From DTKD01 sp050948905 (lineage in GTDB: Bacteria; Armatimonadota; UBA5829): a DNA stretch of 64,000 nucleotides. Below, piece after piece: positions 8,314 to 17,034 of the stretch (the first letter of the stretch is position 1; every line of letters starts with the position of its first letter). The translations under genes and the position numbers were made by a program. Under the pieces are notes generated by a model. It searched no databases. It was given only the letters and a program-made list of their open reading frames with translations, and was not told where the DNA came from. The DNA lies in NCBI GenBank assembly GCA_050948905.1, contig JBMNES010000001.1:682001-746000 (forward strand), written 5' to 3'.

Positions 8314-10992
8314 TTATTTGTCTCTGGCTACACCCTTGCCGGACTCCTCGATTACCGCCTGGGCGGCTGCGAGTCGGGCGACAGGAGTGCGCTTCGGTGA
8401 GCAGGACACGTAGTTCAGGCCGATCTTGTGGCAGAACTTCACAGAGTCCGGGTCACCGCCGTGCTCTCCGCAGATTCCGAGCTTGATGGTCGGATTGACC
8501 TTCCTGGCATCCGTGACGCAGATTTCCATCAGCTTGCCGATACCCTTAACGTCGATGGTCTCAGTCGGGTCGGCCTTGAATATCTGCTTGTCGATATATA
8601 CCGGCAGGAATCGGCCAGCGTCGTCGCGGGAGATACCATAGCCCATCTGAGTCAGGTCATTGGTTCCGAAGCTGAAGAACTGAGCTTCCGGCGCGATCTC
8701 GTCTGCAGTAAGGGCAGCGCGCGGAATCTCGATCATCGTGCCGATCATATATTCGACCTCGACGCCTTCCTTCTTCATGGTCTCCTCGGCGATCGGGATG
8801 AGCTGCTCCTTGAGATAGGTAAGCTCATTTACCGTGCCGATAAGCGGGATCATAATCTCCGGATGCACTTCCAGACCGGCTTTCTTCAGCTCGCAGGCAG
8901 CGCCGATGATCGCGCCGACCTGCATATTCACGATACCAGGGAAGTAAATCGACAGTCGGCATCCGCGCAGACCCAGCATCGGGTTAGCCTCGTGCATATC
9001 CTGCACCTTGGCAAGCAACTGCTCTTTCTCCTTGAGTTCAGGGGCGTTCGGGTTCTTGCAGCGAAGCTCAGTAACCTCGACCAGAAGCTCGTTTGCCGGC
9101 GGCAGGAACTCATGTAACGGCGGGTCGATCAGTCTGATGGTGACCGGCTTGCCGCCCATCGCCTTGAAGATGCCGACAAAATCTCTGCGCTGCTCAATGA
9201 GCAGTTTGGCCAGAGCAGCATCCCGAATCTCTTCGTTGTCAGCAAGGATCATGTCTCGCACATAAGGTACACGGTCCGCTCCCAGGAACATATGCTCCGT
9301 GCGGCAGAGTCCGATACCCTCAGCGCCGAGGCTAATCGCGAGAGCGGCATGCTCAGGGGTGTCGGCGTTTGCACGAACTCCCAGCTTGCGGAACTCATCA
9401 GCCCAGCTCATAAACGTGCCGAAGTCTCCGGTAACGGAAGCAGGCTCAGTCTCAAGCTCGACATTGTAGACGAGTCCGAGAGTGCCGTCGATAGTGATGA
9501 CATCGCCCTCTTTGACCGTGACGCCATTGGTAGAGAACGAGCGCGAGCCCATATCTATTTTAAGAGCGCTGCAGCCGCAGACCGTCGGAATGCCATACTG
9601 GCGAGCGACGAGAGCCGCGTGGCTGGTTCGTCCACCGAGTTGAGTGAGAACGCCCTTCGATGCCAGCATTCCGCCGAGGTCGTCCGGGTTGGTCTCTTTT
9701 CGGACAAGAATTACGTTCTTGCCTTCCGCCGCCATCTCAATAGCGGTTTTGGAGTCAAGGGCCACATGGCCGGAAGCTCCACCAGGGCCAGCGTTGAGAC
9801 CCTTGGCGATCTCCTTTGCGCCCTTAGAACTCTTGATTCTCGGGTTAAGAAGCTGATCAAGCGCTTCCGGAGGGACTCGTGTGATGGCTTCTTCCTTAGT
9901 AATAAGGCCTTCGTTAACCATATCGACGGCAATTTTCACCGCCGCCACGCCCGTGCGCTTGCCTGCTCGGCACTGGAGAATGAAGAGTCTGCCCTTTTCG
10001 ATGGTGAACTCGATATCCTGCATATCGCGATAGTGGTCTTCCAGTTTCTGCGCGATGCTGGCGAACTCATCATAGATAGCCGGGAACTCGTCTTTCAGAT
10101 GGCTGATTTCTTCCGGAGTTCGCACGCCAGCGACCACGTCCTCGCCCTGTGCGTTCTTGAGGAACTCGCCGAACAGTTGATGCTCGCCGGTGGCAGCGTT
10201 GCGGGTGAATGCTACGCCGGTGCCGCAGTCGTCGCCCATGTTGCCGAAGACCATCGTCTGCACGTTGACTGCAGTGCCGAGGTCGTGAGAGATCTTCTCG
10301 CGGTTTCGGTAAATGATGGCGCGCTCGTTGTTCCAGCTCTTAAAGACTGCGATTATCGCCAGTTTCAGTTGCTCCATCGGGTCGGCCGGGAAGTCGTTGC
10401 CTGTAACCTTCTTGAAGTAATCCTTATATTGAACCACCAGTTCCTTAAGACCTTCGGCGTCGACGTCGGTATCTGAGGCGGCGCCTTTCTTCTTTTTGAG
10501 ATCGTCGAAGATATGCTCAAAGTGGTGCTTGGCCAGTTCCGGATAGTCTCCTGAGAGAACGATGTCGGAAAACATCATCAAAAACCGGCGATATGCATCA
10601 TTAGCGAAGCGCTCGTTGCCGGTGGCTGCGACGATGCTCTTGAGGGTATCGTCATTGAGACCAAGGTTAAGAACGGTGTCCATCATACCGGGCATAGAGA
10701 ACTTTGCGCCGGATCGGACAGAAACGAGCAGCGGGTTAGACGGATCGCCGAGCTTTTTGCCCATATCCTTTTCGACATCAGCAAGAGCGGTCAGCACTTC
10801 CTCCCACAGCCCATCCGGGAGATCTCCGAGTTTGGTGTACTCGTTGCAGGTCTCTGTAGTTATGGTGAATCCAGGGGGAACATTGAGGCCGATGTTAGTC
10901 ATCTCGGCCAGGTTGGCGCCCTTGCCACCGAGCAGATCCCTCATAGTCGCGTTGCCCTCTCTGAAGAGGTAGACGCGCTTCGTGTTTGCCAT
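8314..10992 (-). CDS. ppdK: Pyruvate, phosphate dikinase
   Basis: The 892-residue product interconverts pyruvate + ATP + phosphate with phosphoenolpyruvate + AMP + PPi in the cytoplasm and links glycolysis to gluconeogenesis. The start MANTKRVYLF has AGGAGG 10 nt upstream; longer in-frame extensions lack this. The N-terminal nucleotide-binding domain begins GGKGANLAEMTNIGLNVPPG, as in PPDK and PEP synthase. The swivelling phosphohistidine domain shows GGRTSHAALVARQYG near residue 457. The C-terminal PEP/pyruvate barrel has GLCRTEHMF and GICGEHGGDPDS, the latter carrying the conserved catalytic cysteine near residue 845. The length is normal for a bacterial PPDK. It lies downstream of moxR on the same strand with a gap of about 180 nt, so it may have its own promoter. 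Confidence 0.96.
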   Translation of the reverse strand: MANTKRVYLFREGNATMRDLLGGKGANLAEMTNIGLNVPPGFTITTETCNEYTKLGDLPDGLWEEVLTALADVEKDMGKKLGDPSNPLLVSVRSGAKFSMPGMMDTVLNLGLNDDTLKSIVAATGNERFANDAYRRFLMMFSDIVLSGDYPELAKHHFEHIFDDLKKKKGAASDTDVDAEGLKELVVQYKDYFKKVTGNDFPADPMEQLKLAIIAVFKSWNNERAIIYRNREKISHDLGTAVNVQTMVFGNMGDDCGTGVAFTRNAATGEHQLFGEFLKNAQGEDVVAGVRTPEEISHLKDEFPAIYDEFASIAQKLEDHYRDMQDIEFTIEKGRLFILQCRAGKRTGVAAVKIAVDMVNEGLITKEEAITRVPPEALDQLLNPRIKSSKGAKEIAKGLNAGPGGASGHVALDSKTAIEMAAEGKNVILVRKETNPDDLGGMLASKGVLTQLGGRTSHAALVARQYGIPTVCGCSALKIDMGSRSFSTNGVTVKEGDVITIDGTLGLVYNVELETEPASVTGDFGTFMSWADEFRKLGVRANADTPEHAALAISLGAEGIGLCRTEHMFLGADRVPYVRDMILADNEEIRDAALAKLLIEQRRDFVGIFKAMGGKPVTIRLIDPPLHEFLPPANELLVEVTELRCKNPNAPELKEKEQLLAKVQDMHEANPMLGLRGCRLSIYFPGIVNMQVGAIIGAACELKKAGLEVHPEIMIPLIGTVNELTYLKEQLIPIAEETMKKEGVEVEYMIGTMIEIPRAALTADEIAPEAQFFSFGTNDLTQMGYGISRDDAGRFLPVYIDKQIFKADPTETIDVKGIGKLMEICVTDARKVNPTIKLGICGEHGGDPDSVKFCHKIGLNYVSCSPKRTPVARLAAAQAVIEESGKGVARDK

Positions 10993-11173
10993 GTAAGTAA
11001 ATCCTCCTATAGTGTTACCGATAACATCATCGCGGCAAGCAAGGCAATCTCTCCGGCGACGATGATTATGTACCAACTTTAGATGTTAGTGATTCAATAC
11101 CCGTAATCCTTCTTCTTTTTTGGAAGGATACAAAGAATAATTTCTAAAAGAGGCAGGCGGTTGGATGTGGTGG

Positions 11174-12151
11174 TCACTTTCGAGGCACTTCCACCTCGGA
11201 AAGCGTGGATTGTATGACCCGGTCGGCGGTGAGGCCCTCGATTTCGGCCTCCGGGCGAAGGATGATTCTGTGGCGAAGAACAGGGGCTGCGAGTTGCTTT
11301 ACATCATCTGGAATTACAAATTCTCTTCCGTTCATGGCGGCATACGCCTTCGCGCCCTGCAAAAGCCAGATCGAAGCACGTGGGCTTGCGCCTAAAATGA
11401 GGGCGGGATTGTCGCGAGTCTGCCTTACAAGGGTTGCGATATAGTCGACTATGGACTGGTCCGCGAGCACGTTGGTCACGACCCTGCGAAGTTCAGACAA
11501 CAGATTTGCATAGCCAACCGGCTCTATACCGACGTCTTCCAACCTGACGGAATTGAAGCCGTCGTTATAACGCGATAACATCCCGACCTCGGTCTCTTTT
11601 GCGGGATACGGCACGATGGTTTTGAACATAAACCGATCGAGCGCTGCCTCCGGAAGCGGGTAGGTTCCCTCGTATTCTATTGGGTTCTGAGTGGCGATGA
11701 CTGTAAACGTCGGGCTTAGTGCGCGGGATTCGCCGTCGATGGTGACCTGCCTCTCCTGCATAGCCTCCAGCAGCGCGGCCTGGGTCTTCGGAGGGGTGCG
11801 ATTGACCTCATCGGCCAGCAATATCCCGGTGAAAATCGGCCCCTGTCGCATAGTGAATTTGCCTGTGGAGGGATCGTATACGTTCGTGCCGATAACGTCC
11901 GAGGGCATCAGGTCAGGGGTGAACTGAATCCGGTTGAAATCCACGGATAAAGTTAGAGCGACGCAACGCGCGATCAGGGTTTTGGCTACCCCAGGGACGC
12001 CTTCGAGCAGCACGTGGCCCTCGCAGAGCAGTGCGACGAGTATCTGGTCGATAGCCTCAACCTGACCGACCACAGCCTTGGCGACTTCGCCTTTGATCTT
12101 ATCCGTGATTTCAGGAATTGCTGAAATGTTTAGCTCTGACAAAAGGTTCAC
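11174..12151 (-). CDS. MoxR family AAA+ ATPase
   Basis: The 325-residue product is a MoxR-type AAA+ ATPase, a family thought to act as chaperones, often with von Willebrand A proteins. The sequence shows VVGQ at residue 27, Walker A GVPGVAKT at 51-58, Walker B LLADEVNRTPPKTQAALLEAMQE near 112, and ATQNPIEYEGTYPLPEAALDRF (sensor 1 and the family signature). I start at a GTG (12151). An ATG 13 codons upstream lies inside a dispersed REP hairpin, and the GTG start gives the usual 20-30 residue lead before VVGQ. The start remains uncertain because neither site has a strong ribosome site. The expected DUF58 and vWA partners are not next to it. Confidence 0.85.
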   Translation of the reverse strand: MNLLSELNISAIPEITDKIKGEVAKAVVGQVEAIDQILVALLCEGHVLLEGVPGVAKTLIARCVALTLSVDFNRIQFTPDLMPSDVIGTNVYDPSTGKFTMRQGPIFTGILLADEVNRTPPKTQAALLEAMQERQVTIDGESRALSPTFTVIATQNPIEYEGTYPLPEAALDRFMFKTIVPYPAKETEVGMLSRYNDGFNSVRLEDVGIEPVGYANLLSELRRVVTNVLADQSIVDYIATLVRQTRDNPALILGASPRASIWLLQGAKAYAAMNGREFVIPDDVKQLAAPVLRHRIILRPEAEIEGLTADRVIQSTLSEVEVPRK

Positions 12152-12166
12152 CCGGTTAATTTTGAT

Positions 12167-12230
12167 TTGGCCGGGACAGAGACCGGCCACTACGTTTTTG
12201 AGCTGGCCGGGACGGAGGCCGGCCGTGCAC
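12167..12230 (-). repeat. Two single REP hairpins upstream of moxR
   Basis: Reading the minus strand, 12193-12167 has GTAGTG, stem GCCGG, loop TCTCTGTC, stem CCGGC. A second hairpin at 12230-12203 has stem GCCGGC with loop CTCCGTC and a diverged foot. Both match the layout of the RAYT-linked array at 15817-17024 with a different stem. They lie in the moxR leader if the TATAAT at 12234-12239 (minus strand, TG-A-TATAAT) is its -10 box. Confidence 0.75.
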
Positions 12231-12242
12231 TTAATTATATCA

Positions 12243-13109
12243 TCAGCCTTTGACGCCTGATATGACTACACCCTGAATGAAATACTTCTGGCCGCAGAAG
12301 AAGAGTATCAACAGCGGCATCATAACCACAGCCGATGCAGCCATTAGATAGTTCCAGTCGGTGGCGTACTGGCCCTGGAATGCATACAACCCCAACGCCA
12401 GTGTGCGCTTTGCCGGGCTGGAGAGATAAATGAGTGGGCCGAGGAAGTCGTTCCAGTTGTTCATAAACGAGAATATCGCCAGAGTCGCAAGCGCGGGCTT
12501 GATCTGCGGCAGCAAAACCTTATAAAAAACCTGAAGCGTGCTTGCGCCGTCGATTCTCGCAGCCTCGTCCATCTCATGCGGCACTGTCATATAATATTGA
12601 CGCAAAAGGAAAATAAAGAAAGCCGAGCCGAAGAAGCTGGGCAAAGTCAACGGGACGAAAGTGTCATAAAACCCGAGTGTCGACCAAATCTTAAAGACCG
12701 GGATCATCGTGACCTGCGCCGGCAGCATCATAGTGGCAAGCAGCGTAACGAACAGCACGTTTCTGCCGGGGAATCGCATCCTGGCGAAGCCAAACGCCAC
12801 CAGTGCGCACGACAACATCTGCCCGAACATTGAAATCGCCGTGATAAGGCAGGTGTTAAACGTATATTGCGCAAACGGCAACTTAGCAAATGCCTTTGCG
12901 TAGTTGCTCCATAGCCACGGCTTCGGCCATATCTGGATGGGATCGGCAAATACATTTGCCGGGGCTTTAAACGATGTGCCGAGCATCCACAAAAACGGGA
13001 TTAACGAGATCAGCGAGCCGACAATCAGCGTCGTATATGCCGCCACGCGCCAGGTTTTTTTCTGAGTCGCTCCGGGTCTGTGTTTTTTCTTTGCAATCAC
13101 AGTGCTCAT
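12243..13109 (-). CDS. Carbohydrate ABC transporter permease, MalG/UgpE-like
   Basis: The 288-residue inner-membrane permease is the second of a pair in a CUT1-type sugar importer. It has six predicted hydrophobic helices after a basic N-terminus. The cytoplasmic EAA loop reads DEAARIDGASTLQVFYKVLLPQIKP, which docks on the ATPase. C-terminal MalG-type features (NNWNDFLGPLIYL) are present. It overlaps the upstream permease gene by 4 nt (ATGA), so translation is coupled. The operon order is binding protein, MalF-like, MalG-like; no ATPase gene follows, so a shared ATPase encoded elsewhere must energise it. The substrate is not deducible beyond a sugar or oligosaccharide. Confidence 0.93.
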   Translation of the reverse strand: MSTVIAKKKHRPGATQKKTWRVAAYTTLIVGSLISLIPFLWMLGTSFKAPANVFADPIQIWPKPWLWSNYAKAFAKLPFAQYTFNTCLITAISMFGQMLSCALVAFGFARMRFPGRNVLFVTLLATMMLPAQVTMIPVFKIWSTLGFYDTFVPLTLPSFFGSAFFIFLLRQYYMTVPHEMDEAARIDGASTLQVFYKVLLPQIKPALATLAIFSFMNNWNDFLGPLIYLSSPAKRTLALGLYAFQGQYATDWNYLMAASAVVMMPLLILFFCGQKYFIQGVVISGVKG

Positions 13110-14020
13110 CTCTTCAACTCCGCTTCATAATAAACCCACCTGCGCGAACTTGTCATAACCAACAGCGTGAGCGCAAGGATGATGGCGAACAATATCCAGG
13201 CCAGCGCACAGGCGTAGCCCATCTGCAGGTATTTGAACGCCTTTTGATACAGGTAGAGAACATAGAATAATGACGCGTTTGCCGGGCCGCCCTGGGTCAT
13301 AATGAACGAACTGGTAAAGACCTGGAAGCTGCCGATTATACCCATAATCAGGTTGAAGAACAGGGTCGGGGAGATCATCGGCAGGGTTACGTTTCTGAAC
13401 TTCTGCCAGCTTCCCGCACCGTCGATCTCCGCCGCTTCGTATAACTGCGTCGGGACCCCCTGCAAACCGGCGAGGTAGATGATCATCCCGCCACCTACTC
13501 CCCACAGGCTCATAATAATAAAGGATTTGAGTACCCAATCCGGGCTGGTGAGCCACGGGATCGGCTGGATGTGGAACAGCTTGCCCAATATCGCGTTGAA
13601 TATGCCACTGGACTGAGGGCGAAGAACCATCTGCCACACCATAGCAACTGCCGCGCCGGGGAGGATGGCTGGTATATAGAAAATAGACCTGAACCACTGC
13701 ATTCCCTTGACGTTGAGGTTGAGCAACATCGCCAGAGCCAATGAACAGACTAAACCCAACGGAACCGAGAAACCCGCATAAATCGCCGTAACCTTGAGGG
13801 ACTGCCTGAACCTGTCGTCGTCAAATATGATGGTCGAGTAGTTCGACAACCCGACGAACTTGGCAGGGTTGATCATATCCCACCTGGTCAGGCTCATTAT
13901 AAACGAGAACAAAACGGCGCCGAGCGTGAGGAATATGAACCCGAACAGCCAGGGGGCTATGCACAGGTAGCCCTCGATCGCCTCCTTACGCTGGAGCCTT
14001 GATTTGATTTTCTTTGCCAT
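13106..14020 (-). CDS. Carbohydrate ABC transporter permease, MalF/UgpA-like
   Basis: The 304-residue inner-membrane permease is the first of the pair. The N-terminus MAKKIKSRLQRKEAIEGYLCIAPWL is typical of LacF/UgpA-type subunits. About six hydrophobic helices follow, and the EAA loop is YEAAEIDGAGSWQKFRNVTLP. It starts 2 nt after the lipoprotein gene ends and overlaps the next permease by 4 nt, so the three genes form one tight operon. Together the two permeases make the translocation pore for the substrate delivered by the lipoprotein encoded at 14023-15312. Confidence 0.93.
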   Translation of the reverse strand: MAKKIKSRLQRKEAIEGYLCIAPWLFGFIFLTLGAVLFSFIMSLTRWDMINPAKFVGLSNYSTIIFDDDRFRQSLKVTAIYAGFSVPLGLVCSLALAMLLNLNVKGMQWFRSIFYIPAILPGAAVAMVWQMVLRPQSSGIFNAILGKLFHIQPIPWLTSPDWVLKSFIIMSLWGVGGGMIIYLAGLQGVPTQLYEAAEIDGAGSWQKFRNVTLPMISPTLFFNLIMGIIGSFQVFTSSFIMTQGGPANASLFYVLYLYQKAFKYLQMGYACALAWILFAIILALTLLVMTSSRRWVYYEAELKR

Positions 14021-14022
14021 AT

Positions 14023-15312
14023 CTATTCCCTATGCCTCAGCAACTGATCGACCTTCGGCTTGACTTTTTTCATTCCCTGTTCGGCCGATTCAAGACCGAG
14101 TCGCACCAGGTCTAACTCGCTTTGGATAATCTGCGTCATCTCAGGCGCACACGACACCGGCGGCACCGGCCTGCCGAATTGAATCATATATAAAAATGCC
14201 TCGCGATTTTTGGGATCAGCGTTGAGATGAAGATAGGCGCCGGATTCCGCAACCGAGCGGCGGCTGGGGATAATCTGCGAGCGCATAGCCGCGGCACGCT
14301 GGTATTCCTTGCCCGTCATCCATTTGACCAACTCCCACGCCTCTTCTTTGTGCTGCGATCTCTTGAGCACCGCATAAGCCGCTCCACAAATGATCGAAAC
14401 CCTGTGCTTGGGGCCTTTGGGTATCGGGGCCACGTCGTATTTGAATGTGGTGATCTCGTTTTTATAAATAAGCTCAGCCGCCCAACTGCCAGAAATCGTC
14501 ATTCCTATTTTGCCTGAAGTGAACAGCTTGCTGGTGCCCTGATTAGCGGCCTCTTCGGCGGTCGGGGAGACGTGATATTTATTTATAAGATCAGCCATAA
14601 ACTGCAGGCCTTCGTATGCTGCGGGCTGGTCGAGGGTGCATTGAAAATCCCCGGTCTTCGGGTCCGGGCCAATGATTGTACCGCCATTGGCGTAGACATA
14701 GTCCTGCCACCACATATCCAAAGTGGTGCCCCATTGATCGATTTGTCCGTCGCCGTTGGTGTCCATCGTCAGCTTTTTGGCGACTTCGAGATATTTATCC
14801 CAGTCCCAGGTCTCGTCAGGGTATGGGATTTTGTATTTATCGAACATATCCTTGTTGTAGTACATCGCATATATGTCGATGTCGGTTGGAATCTCAAGGA
14901 TTTGCCCGTTCCATACACCCCAACCCTCGATAGATTCAGGATAGAAATCGTCGAGGTCGTAGTTGTCGCGTTCGATGTATTTATCCAGAGGCTCCAACAG
15001 GCCCTTTGCCGCGATTGGCGGGAACCATTCGGAGCTGATTCGCGTGACGTCCGGCGGTCGTCCGCCGGCCGAGGAGATCATGAGCTTATCCAGCATCCTC
15101 GCCCAGGGAGTGATTTCGACCTCCACGCGGATGTGGGGGTTGCGTTTTTCGAACTCTTTTATGAGCGCACGGAGGCTCTGTTCCTCAACGTCGTTTCCCC
15201 AGGATGTGAAGCGGATGGTGGTAACACCGGGCTTTTTGTTGCCACAACCGGCGACAAGCAAGCCAACCACCATAACAGCCGCAATTCCGATCAATAATAT
15301 TCGAGATTTCAT
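14023..15312 (-). CDS. Extracellular sugar-binding lipoprotein of ABC importer
   Basis: The 429-residue product has a type II signal peptide with lipobox LVAGCG near residues 19-24, so the mature protein is a lipid-anchored receptor. The body matches family 1 solute-binding proteins: IRFTSWGNDVEEQSLRALI at the start, EFEKRNPHIRVEVEITPW, then an aromatic-rich cleft (WGVWNG, TWDWDKY, MWWQDYVYANGG). A loop DTNGDGQID resembles an EF-hand-like calcium site seen in some family members. It is the first gene of the three-gene operon. The ligand is probably a mono- or oligosaccharide, inferred from the permease family; the sequence does not say which. Confidence 0.93.
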   Translation of the reverse strand: MKSRILLIGIAAVMVVGLLVAGCGNKKPGVTTIRFTSWGNDVEEQSLRALIKEFEKRNPHIRVEVEITPWARMLDKLMISSAGGRPPDVTRISSEWFPPIAAKGLLEPLDKYIERDNYDLDDFYPESIEGWGVWNGQILEIPTDIDIYAMYYNKDMFDKYKIPYPDETWDWDKYLEVAKKLTMDTNGDGQIDQWGTTLDMWWQDYVYANGGTIIGPDPKTGDFQCTLDQPAAYEGLQFMADLINKYHVSPTAEEAANQGTSKLFTSGKIGMTISGSWAAELIYKNEITTFKYDVAPIPKGPKHRVSIICGAAYAVLKRSQHKEEAWELVKWMTGKEYQRAAAMRSQIIPSRRSVAESGAYLHLNADPKNREAFLYMIQFGRPVPPVSCAPEMTQIIQSELDLVRLGLESAEQGMKKVKPKVDQLLRHRE

Positions 15313-15335
15313 AGTCCTCCAAGGTACCTTTGTAT

Positions 15336-15806
15336 CTAAACAGGCAACGGATCAAGCAAATCTGAATATGGCCAATTTTCCACGTCCGATACTAATCCGC
15401 GCCTTACAGGGTTCGCCATAGTATACTCACATATTCGCAGAAGATCTTCCTCTTGGCGCGCGATATGATCATACCAGCTACGCTGCCACAATTGCCCCCG
15501 TATTCCTCTCGCCCAGGCTTGCCGCGTTGTCCATCGTTTGAACGCTGCGATAACCCAGAGCAATTCATTGTCGCCTGCTGGTGACAGCACCAAATGCAAA
15601 TGGTCGGGCATTAAGCAATAGCAAAACACTCTCCATCTATTTGCTCGACGAGACCATTGTATCGCGTCCACCACGCATTTGGCTAAGGCCGGATCGGAAA
15701 AAGGAGCGCCTTTATGCCGCGCACACATGGTAACAAAAATGACGTGGTCCGCACAGCTATAGTCGAAACCCTCAATCCGAAGCGTCTTTCGAATAAGTCT
15801 GTCCAT
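15336..15806 (-). CDS. REP-associated tyrosine transposase (RAYT, Y1_Tnp superfamily)
   Basis: The 156-residue product is a single-domain HUH nuclease. The HUH motif is MPDHLHLVL (residues 66-74, H69 and H71). The catalytic tyrosine is in ICEYTMANPVRRGL (Y128). The segment LWQRSWYDHIAR is diagnostic of RAYT proteins, as opposed to IS200/IS605 TnpA. Family members nick REP-type hairpins carrying a GTAG-like foot, and are usually single-copy domesticated genes rather than selfish transposases. Here the first REP hairpin of a 1.2-kb array starts only 10 nt upstream of the ATG. The length and motifs look intact, so the protein is probably active. It follows the sugar ABC operon but is unlikely to belong to it functionally. 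Confidence 0.93.
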   Translation of the reverse strand: MDRLIRKTLRIEGFDYSCADHVIFVTMCARHKGAPFSDPALAKCVVDAIQWSRRANRWRVFCYCLMPDHLHLVLSPAGDNELLWVIAAFKRWTTRQAWARGIRGQLWQRSWYDHIARQEEDLLRICEYTMANPVRRGLVSDVENWPYSDLLDPLPV

Positions 15807-15816
15807 CGCATTCCCA

Positions 15817-17024
15817 CTGTCCGAGACGGAGATCGGACACTACATTATCGTAGTGGCTGGTCTCTGTCCCAGCCAGACAGTCTATCAACGAACACCAGCT
15901 GTCCGAGACGGAGATCGGACACTACATTATTAGAGTAGTGGCTGGTCTCTGTCCCAGCCAGATAATCTATCACCGAACACCAGCTGTCCGAGACGGAGAT
16001 CGGACACTACAATATTTGCGTAGTGGCTGGTCTCTGTCCCAGCCAGATAATCTATCACCGAACACCAGCTCTCCGAGACTGAGATCGGATACTACATTAT
16101 CGTAGTGGCTGATCTCTGTCCCAGCCAGATAATCTACCACCGAACACCTGCTGTCCGAGACGGAGATCAGACACTACAATATTTGCGTAGTGGCTGGTCT
16201 CTGTCCCAGCCAGACAATCTATCACCGAACACCAGCTGTCCGAGACGGAGATCGGACACTACAATATTTGCGTAGTGGCTGGTCTCTGTCCCAGCCAAAC
16301 AATCTACCACCGAACACTAGCTGTCCGAGACGGAGATCGGACACTACAATATTTGCGTAGTAGCTGGTCTCTGTCCCAGCCAGACAATCTATCACCGAAC
16401 ACCCGCTGTCCGAGACGGAGATCGGACACTACAATATTTGCGTAGTGGCTGGTCTCTGTCCCAGCCAGATAATCTATCAACGAACACCAGCTGTCCGAGA
16501 CGGAGATCGGACACTACAATATTTGCGTAGTGGCTGGTCTCTGTCCCAGCCAGATAATCTATCAACGAACACCAGCTGTCCGAGACGGAGATCAGACACT
16601 ACAATATTTGCGTAGTGGCTGGTTTCTGTCCCAGCCAGATAATCTATCAACGAACACCAGCTGTCCGAGACGGAGATCGGACACTACAATATTTGCGTAG
16701 TGGCTGGTCTCTGTCCCAGCCAGACAATCTATCACCGAACACGCGCTGTCCGAGACGGAGATCGGACACTACATCATCGTAGTGGCTGGTCTCTGTCCCA
16801 GCCAGACAATCTATCACCGAACACGCGCTGTCCGAGACGGAGATCGGACACTACAATATTTGCGTAGTGGCTGGTCTCTGTCCCAGCCAGACAATCTATC
16901 ACCGAACACCAGCTGTCCGAGACGGAGATCGGACACTACAATATTTGCGTAGTGGCTGGTCTCTGTCCCAGCCAGACAATCTATCAACGAACACCAACTG
17001 TCCGAGACGGAGATCGGACACTAC
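15817..17024. repeat. REP/BIME array: about 29 alternating hairpins beside the RAYT gene
   Basis: The unit is about 82-86 bp and is repeated about 14 times. Each unit has two hairpins in opposite orientation. REP-A (14 copies, plus strand) is GTAGTG, stem GCTGG, loop TCTCTGTC, stem CCAGC, CAG. REP-B (15 copies, minus strand) is GTAGTG, stem TCCGA, loop TCTCCGTC, stem TCGGA, CAG. The two share the foot, the loop and the 3' CAG and differ only in the stem. Linkers are AT-rich ('acaatctatcaccgaacac' and 'aatatttgc') and also conserved. Individual units carry scattered point changes (for example at 16067-16090 and 16356). The array fills the space between the RAYT start and the 3' end of the PIG-L gene. 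Confidence 0.92.
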
Positions 17025-17034
17025 ATTCAGCGCG

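Noticed and set aside
9292..10476. 394-residue plus-strand ORF
   Set aside because: Antisense shadow of ppdK.
15336..15806. Active IS200/IS605 insertion sequence
   Set aside because: The protein has RAYT features and sits beside REP hairpins. No TnpB, and no IS-like ends around the gene, are seen.
15817..17024. CRISPR array
   Set aside because: The period is regular, but both the hairpins and the linkers between them are conserved from unit to unit. There are no unique spacers and no cas genes.
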